Origin: Pedobacter terrae
Lineage (GTDB): Bacteria > Bacteroidota > Bacteroidia > Sphingobacteriales > Sphingobacteriaceae
Direction of reading: 5' to 3'
Length of the DNA: 64,000 nucleotides
NCBI RefSeq assembly: GCF_900100705.1
Contig: NZ_FNCH01000015.1
Location: 55,306 to 119,305, forward strand
Below are positions 61,230 to 64,000 of this stretch, one piece after another. The position numbers and the translations under genes were made by a program. Every line of letters begins with the position of its first letter. Positions within the stretch are counted from its first letter, which is position 1. The notes beneath the pieces were generated by a model. That model did no database searches and had not been told where the DNA came from. It was given only the letters and a program-made list of their open reading frames with translations.

Positions 61230-61728
61230 AAAAGCATTACTGGTATATTTCTTCGCCTTAATAATCAGCCTGTTCATATATGTATTTTATAGGACTGATA
61301 AAACCTTAGTAAACCAGATTATCATTCAGCTGATTTCTTTCAGAACCTACCAAAGCATAAAACAGACCATTGCAGCAGACTTGCCATTAAACGAGTACCT
61401 GATCTATTCACTTCCTGAGGGTTTATGGGTTTTCTGTATTACCTTAACCTCAAAGGAATTTTATTTTGACCTTTTTAAAAAACGCATCAATTGCGTTTTC
61501 ATTCCACTTTTATTCGTTGTAGCATTCGAGCTGTTTCAATTATTCCACATTACCAATGGAAGTTTTGACTTTTTCGATATTGGCATCTCCTTATTTTTTT
61601 GGCTTATAGCAGCTAAGATTATCGATACGCAGCAACGTTTAGAAAATCTCTCCCATTCGTTAAATTATAATAGCCTATTCTGCTTGCTAAGCTATTGTAT
61701 AGTTTATCTCGCACACGTAATCCATTAG
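61213..61728 (+). CDS. VanZ-like membrane protein with no standard start codon
   Basis: The open frame runs from 61,213 to a stop at 61,728 (about 171 codons) and overlaps the end of the methyltransferase gene by 17 bases. Hydrophobic segments begin at about 61,234 (ALLVYFFALIISLFIYVFY), then an E-x-x-Q-F...D...N-type VanZ stretch appears (VAFELFQLFHITNGSFDFFD). No ATG, GTG or TTG lies before the first membrane segment; only CTG at 61,240 is available before TTG at 61,381. A shorter protein from 61,381 would lose the first helix. The start is therefore uncertain. Confidence 0.6.
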   Translation, partial: FSPNLEKALLVYFFALIISLFIYVFYRTDKTLVNQIIIQLISFRTYQSIKQTIAADLPLNEYLIYSLPEGLWVFCITLTSKEFYFDLFKKRINCVFIPLLFVVAFELFQLFHITNGSFDFFDIGISLFFWLIAAKIIDTQQRLENLSHSLNYNSLFCLLSYCIVYLAHVIH

Positions 61729-61744
61729 AAATTTTATTTTAAAA

Positions 61745-61774
61745 TTTGCAATTCATTGAAAATAAATATCTTTG
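61745..61774 (+). promoter_or_regulatory. Promoter upstream of the TPR gene
   Basis: TTTG (61,745-61,748), 18 bases, then TATCTTTG (61,767-61,774), a close match to the Bacteroidota consensus. Transcription should start near 61,780, giving a leader of about 205 bases before the TPR gene. Confidence 0.65.
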
Positions 61775-61790
61775 CACCAAATTTACAGAA

Positions 61791-61886
61791 ATGCTACGTC
61801 AAATATATATCCAAAAAATGCACTTTAGCCCGTCTTGTGGCATAAAGGGCTTGGGTATTGACTTAAATTTCCTTCCCAACCCTTAG
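61791..61886 (+). CDS. Possible 31-residue leader peptide or small protein
   Basis: An ATG 10 bases after the predicted transcription start opens a 31-codon frame (MLRQIYIQKMHFSPSCGIKG to FLPNP, stop at 61,884-61,886). It fills half of the long leader before the TPR gene. It has no family I recognise and may be a regulatory leader, a real small protein or chance. Confidence 0.35.
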   Translation: MLRQIYIQKMHFSPSCGIKGLGIDLNFLPNP

Positions 61887-61985
61887 CTCGATTTTACTGT
61901 TCGACACAATAAAATCCAATTTAAAAATCATTTATTACCCATTTGCTAAGCAAAATACCGCTTAACAAAACTAATTATATCCGTT

Positions 61986-62507
61986 ATGGACATTTATACT
62001 ACTGTAGAGGAAAAATATCTACAGGCCATTGAAGAACTGCACTGGGGTGAATTACCCAAGGCACTTCAGTATTTTAACGAAATTATTGTTTTCGATCCTG
62101 ATTATGCAAGAGCATATTTTCAATTGGGCGATATTTATCAAAACCACTTTAAAGATTACAAAACCGCAGGTTATTACTACAAACGCTGCATTGAGCTGGA
62201 TGGCGATTTTCCAGAAGTGTATAAACCCTATCTTGAACTTGTTATTACGCTTAAAATGCATAAACTGGTGAAACAGGTTGCAGAGAAAGCTTTACTTGTT
62301 CCTGGTGTTTGCGAAGCACATATATACGAATGTTTGGGCCTACATGCTGAGCAACAGCAAAATTTTGCAGAAGCGGCAAACCATTTCAAAAAAGCAGAAC
62401 TGTTTAATGCCGTTCAGGAAGAGCAAAGTACTTTAAAGGAGCATCAAAACCGTATTAAAAGCAAAATGAACAGCACAAAAGCAATGATTTACGATTTACA
62501 GGGATAA
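61986..62507 (+). CDS. TPR-repeat protein
   Basis: A 173-residue soluble protein with tetratricopeptide-type helices: LQAIEELHWGELPKALQYFN, PDYARAYFQLGDIYQNHFKD and YECLGLHAEQQQNFAEAANH. About three repeats are visible. It probably acts as a protein-interaction scaffold; the partner is unknown. It has a 200-base leader. Confidence 0.85.
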   Translation: MDIYTTVEEKYLQAIEELHWGELPKALQYFNEIIVFDPDYARAYFQLGDIYQNHFKDYKTAGYYYKRCIELDGDFPEVYKPYLELVITLKMHKLVKQVAEKALLVPGVCEAHIYECLGLHAEQQQNFAEAANHFKKAELFNAVQEEQSTLKEHQNRIKSKMNSTKAMIYDLQG

Positions 62508-62622
62508 GAGACTAAACTACCTTAAAATACTATTCGGCAAATTGCGCTTATTATTTTAATTTTGTTACTATCTTTACCGCACAATTACAAAGCATAAAAT
62601 TTTTAAATCAAAAATATTCGAT

Positions 62623-62811
62623 ATGTCAGCTCACGATTCACACGCACCAGCTCAGCAAACAAAAGGCATTTGGGCTTTACCATTGGCTGCATGGATTCTG
62701 GTTTTATTACTGTGTGTCTATTTCACCAGACCAATCTTTAACCACGAAGAAGCATCTGCTCATCATGAAAAAACTGAAGCAGCGCACGAAAAACCAGAAG
62801 CACACCATTAG
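62623..62811 (+). CDS. Small single-span membrane protein with His-rich tail
   Basis: A 62-residue protein: a His/Ala-rich N-terminus (MSAHDSHAPAQQTKG), one membrane segment (LPLAAWILVLLLCVYF) and a tail rich in His, Glu and Ala (HHEKTEAAHEKPEAHH). The His content suggests metal binding. No family is recognised. Confidence 0.75.
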   Translation: MSAHDSHAPAQQTKGIWALPLAAWILVLLLCVYFTRPIFNHEEASAHHEKTEAAHEKPEAHH

Positions 62812-62831
62812 GGCTTCTTTTCAAAAAGCAT

Positions 62832-62870
62832 AAAAAAAGCGTTCCGGTTTTAAATCTGAACGCTTTTTTT
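62832..62870. terminator. Bidirectional terminator
   Basis: AAAAAAAGCGTTC (62,832-62,844) and GAACGCTTTTTTT (62,858-62,870) form a stem with poly-A/poly-U on both sides, between the small membrane protein and the convergent GDPD-like gene. Confidence 0.9.
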
Positions 62871-62878
62871 ACGCTTCT

Positions 62879-63766
62879 TTATTTTTTAAGTTGCCCCATG
62901 ATGTTTGGGAAATCGGTAATAATGCCATCTACTCCCAAACTCATAAAATATTTAACTTCCTTTACCGTATTTACGGTCCAAGGGATAATTTTGATTCCCA
63001 TTTCATGGCAGCGGTCTACCAGCCCTTTACCAACCAAAACCGAGTAAGGGCTGTAAATAGTTGGTTTAAAACCTAATTTTTCAATATAATCTTCAAAGGG
63101 TTCCTTTTCATCAATCAATAAGGAAGTTTGTATTTTAGGATATTTCTCGTGCAGATATTGCAGTGTACGCATATCAAACGATTCGATAATTACTCTTTTA
63201 GCAAGTTTTTTTGAATTGATTACATCCATAATCAGCTCTACAAATTCTGCAGGCTCCGGGTGAAATTCATTATCCCCATTTTTGATTGTTTTCGTTTCGA
63301 TACTGTAAACCGGTTTGGCGAGTTTGTGTTCTTTCACGTAAGCCTCAACGGCATCTATGGTTTCAGAAAGTAACGGTTTGTAAGCTTTAAACTTCATCTG
63401 CCCGGGAAAACGGTTATGAACTTTGCTCCCTACATCAAACTTTTTAATTGCCTCATAATCCATTTTATAGATGTTATAATTCTTCTGATCTTTTAAAGTA
63501 ATGGGTTTACCATTGGGCAACAAAGAAATTTCGTTATTGAAATAGGGTTCTTGCGAAAGTACCACTTGTTTATCTTTAGAAATCACCGCATCCATTTCTA
63601 AGGTGGTAACGCCTAAATCTATCGCTTTTAACATGCCTTCAACAGTATTTTCAGGCATAATGCCACGTGCGCCTGCTTTGCCCTGTACATCGAATTTTTT
63701 CTTTTGTGCCGAAACGTTAAAACAAAATAAAAGAAGAACAGAGAAGATAAGTAAATTTTTATACAT
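62879..63766 (-). CDS. Glycerophosphodiester phosphodiesterase-family protein, catalytic His apparently lost
   Basis: From the ATG at 63,766 (MYKNLLIFSVLLLFCFNVSA) the protein has 295 residues and a signal peptide. The GDPD pattern is clear: GARGIMPENTVEGMLKAIDLG, TTLEMDAVISKDKQVV and IPWTVNTVKEVKYFMSLGVD. At the first catalytic position the usual Q-G-H-R-G is QGKAG here, and at the second the usual S-H-E is SQE, so both catalytic histidines are replaced. Metal-binding Glu/Asp (LEMD) remain. It may be inactive or have a changed activity. Confidence 0.88.
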   Translation of the reverse strand: MYKNLLIFSVLLLFCFNVSAQKKKFDVQGKAGARGIMPENTVEGMLKAIDLGVTTLEMDAVISKDKQVVLSQEPYFNNEISLLPNGKPITLKDQKNYNIYKMDYEAIKKFDVGSKVHNRFPGQMKFKAYKPLLSETIDAVEAYVKEHKLAKPVYSIETKTIKNGDNEFHPEPAEFVELIMDVINSKKLAKRVIIESFDMRTLQYLHEKYPKIQTSLLIDEKEPFEDYIEKLGFKPTIYSPYSVLVGKGLVDRCHEMGIKIIPWTVNTVKEVKYFMSLGVDGIITDFPNIMGQLKK

Positions 63767-63809
63767 GATTTTTAAACGTAAAATAGACAATTTTATTGGA
63801 GATGTTTTC

Positions 63810-63912
63810 TTTAGTAGCGCAGATGCAGTGCTGTTTTTAAGGTTTGTTCCTGCTTTCTGCTATATCTTTCCGCTGCGCTACAAGGATGCCGCTTCATCCG
63901 ATAGTTCCTAAA
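63810..63912. repeat. Dispersed intergenic repeat, family D
   Basis: Holds GTAGCGCAGATGCAGTGCTG and the hairpin-like CTGCGCTACAAGG, plus TTCATCCGATAGTTCC shared with 50,430-50,530. No gene lies between 63,767 and the window end. Confidence 0.45.
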
Positions 63913-64000
63913 ATCCGCATGTCTGTCGTAATCTAAATATTTACTAACTTCTAAAGATGAATATTACCTGATTTTATTCCCCGATAATTATATTTTTAGC

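Noticed and set aside
1..64000. CRISPR array, tRNA or rRNA genes
   Set aside because: No regularly spaced repeats, no cloverleaf with a T-loop GTTCRA pattern and no rRNA landmarks were found by eye.

Overview
The window is chromosomal DNA from a Bacteroidota bacterium, most probably a Sphingobacteriaceae member close to Pedobacter. Pointers are the AT-rich sequence with dense single genes, promoters with the TAnnTTTG -7 box of this phylum, bacillithiol genes (bshA, and a YpdA-type reductase), typical Bacteroidota families (HAAS/PadR pair, OstA-like 800-residue protein, KTSC/J-domain protein, Lamassu-like defence genes, Bacteroidota-type tyrosine recombinase) and several families of short palindromic intergenic repeats. 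No rRNA, tRNA or CRISPR array was seen.

Layout. 1-12,173 is core/housekeeping DNA: 5' half of gcvP, a PadR-HAAS-serine hydrolase operon, an EamA transporter, pdxJ, an ArnT-like glycosyltransferase with GtrA, a 40-residue membrane protein absent from simple ORF lists, a polysaccharide deacetylase and ahcY. 12,160-25,784 is an integrated element of about 13.6 kb. It is bounded by an 18-bp direct repeat that contains the ahcY start codon. It carries a tyrosine recombinase at the right end, an excisionase-like HTH gene at the left end, a decayed copy of that HTH gene beside the recombinase, and defence cargo: a four-gene Lamassu-like operon (MBL hydrolase, trypsin-like protease, small middle component, SMC/Rad50-like ATPase with zinc hook), a PD-(D/E)XK (Mrr-like) nuclease, and a GHKL-ATPase/PD-(D/E)XK fusion. 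Insertion split ahcY from its own promoter: an almost ideal promoter and the original ATG remain stranded at 25,748-25,836 and now point into the recombinase gene, while ahcY is presumably transcribed from element DNA.

26,182-64,000 is again core DNA: CBS protein, M28 peptidase, TerC, polyprenyl synthetase, YpdA-like reductase, MBL-rhodanese sulfur enzyme, asparaginase, TatD, uvrA, an OMPLA-like phospholipase, ferredoxin reductase, lytic transglycosylase, an RsuA/RluB-type pseudouridine synthase with a long repetitive N-terminus, lactonase, KTSC/J protein, bshA, tilS, an OstA/LptA-like protein, a toxin-antitoxin pair with a frameshifted toxin, rdgB, a SurA-type chaperone pair with a MoxR ATPase, DinB, methyltransferase, TPR protein and a GDPD-family protein that seems to lack its catalytic histidines.

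Functional links: bshA and the YpdA-like reductase make and recycle bacillithiol, and the MBL-rhodanese protein fits thiol/sulfur metabolism. The SurA-like chaperones, OstA-like protein and OMPLA-like enzyme concern outer-membrane biogenesis. The element is a compact mobile defence island. All functional statements rest on reading motifs by eye; no database search was possible.
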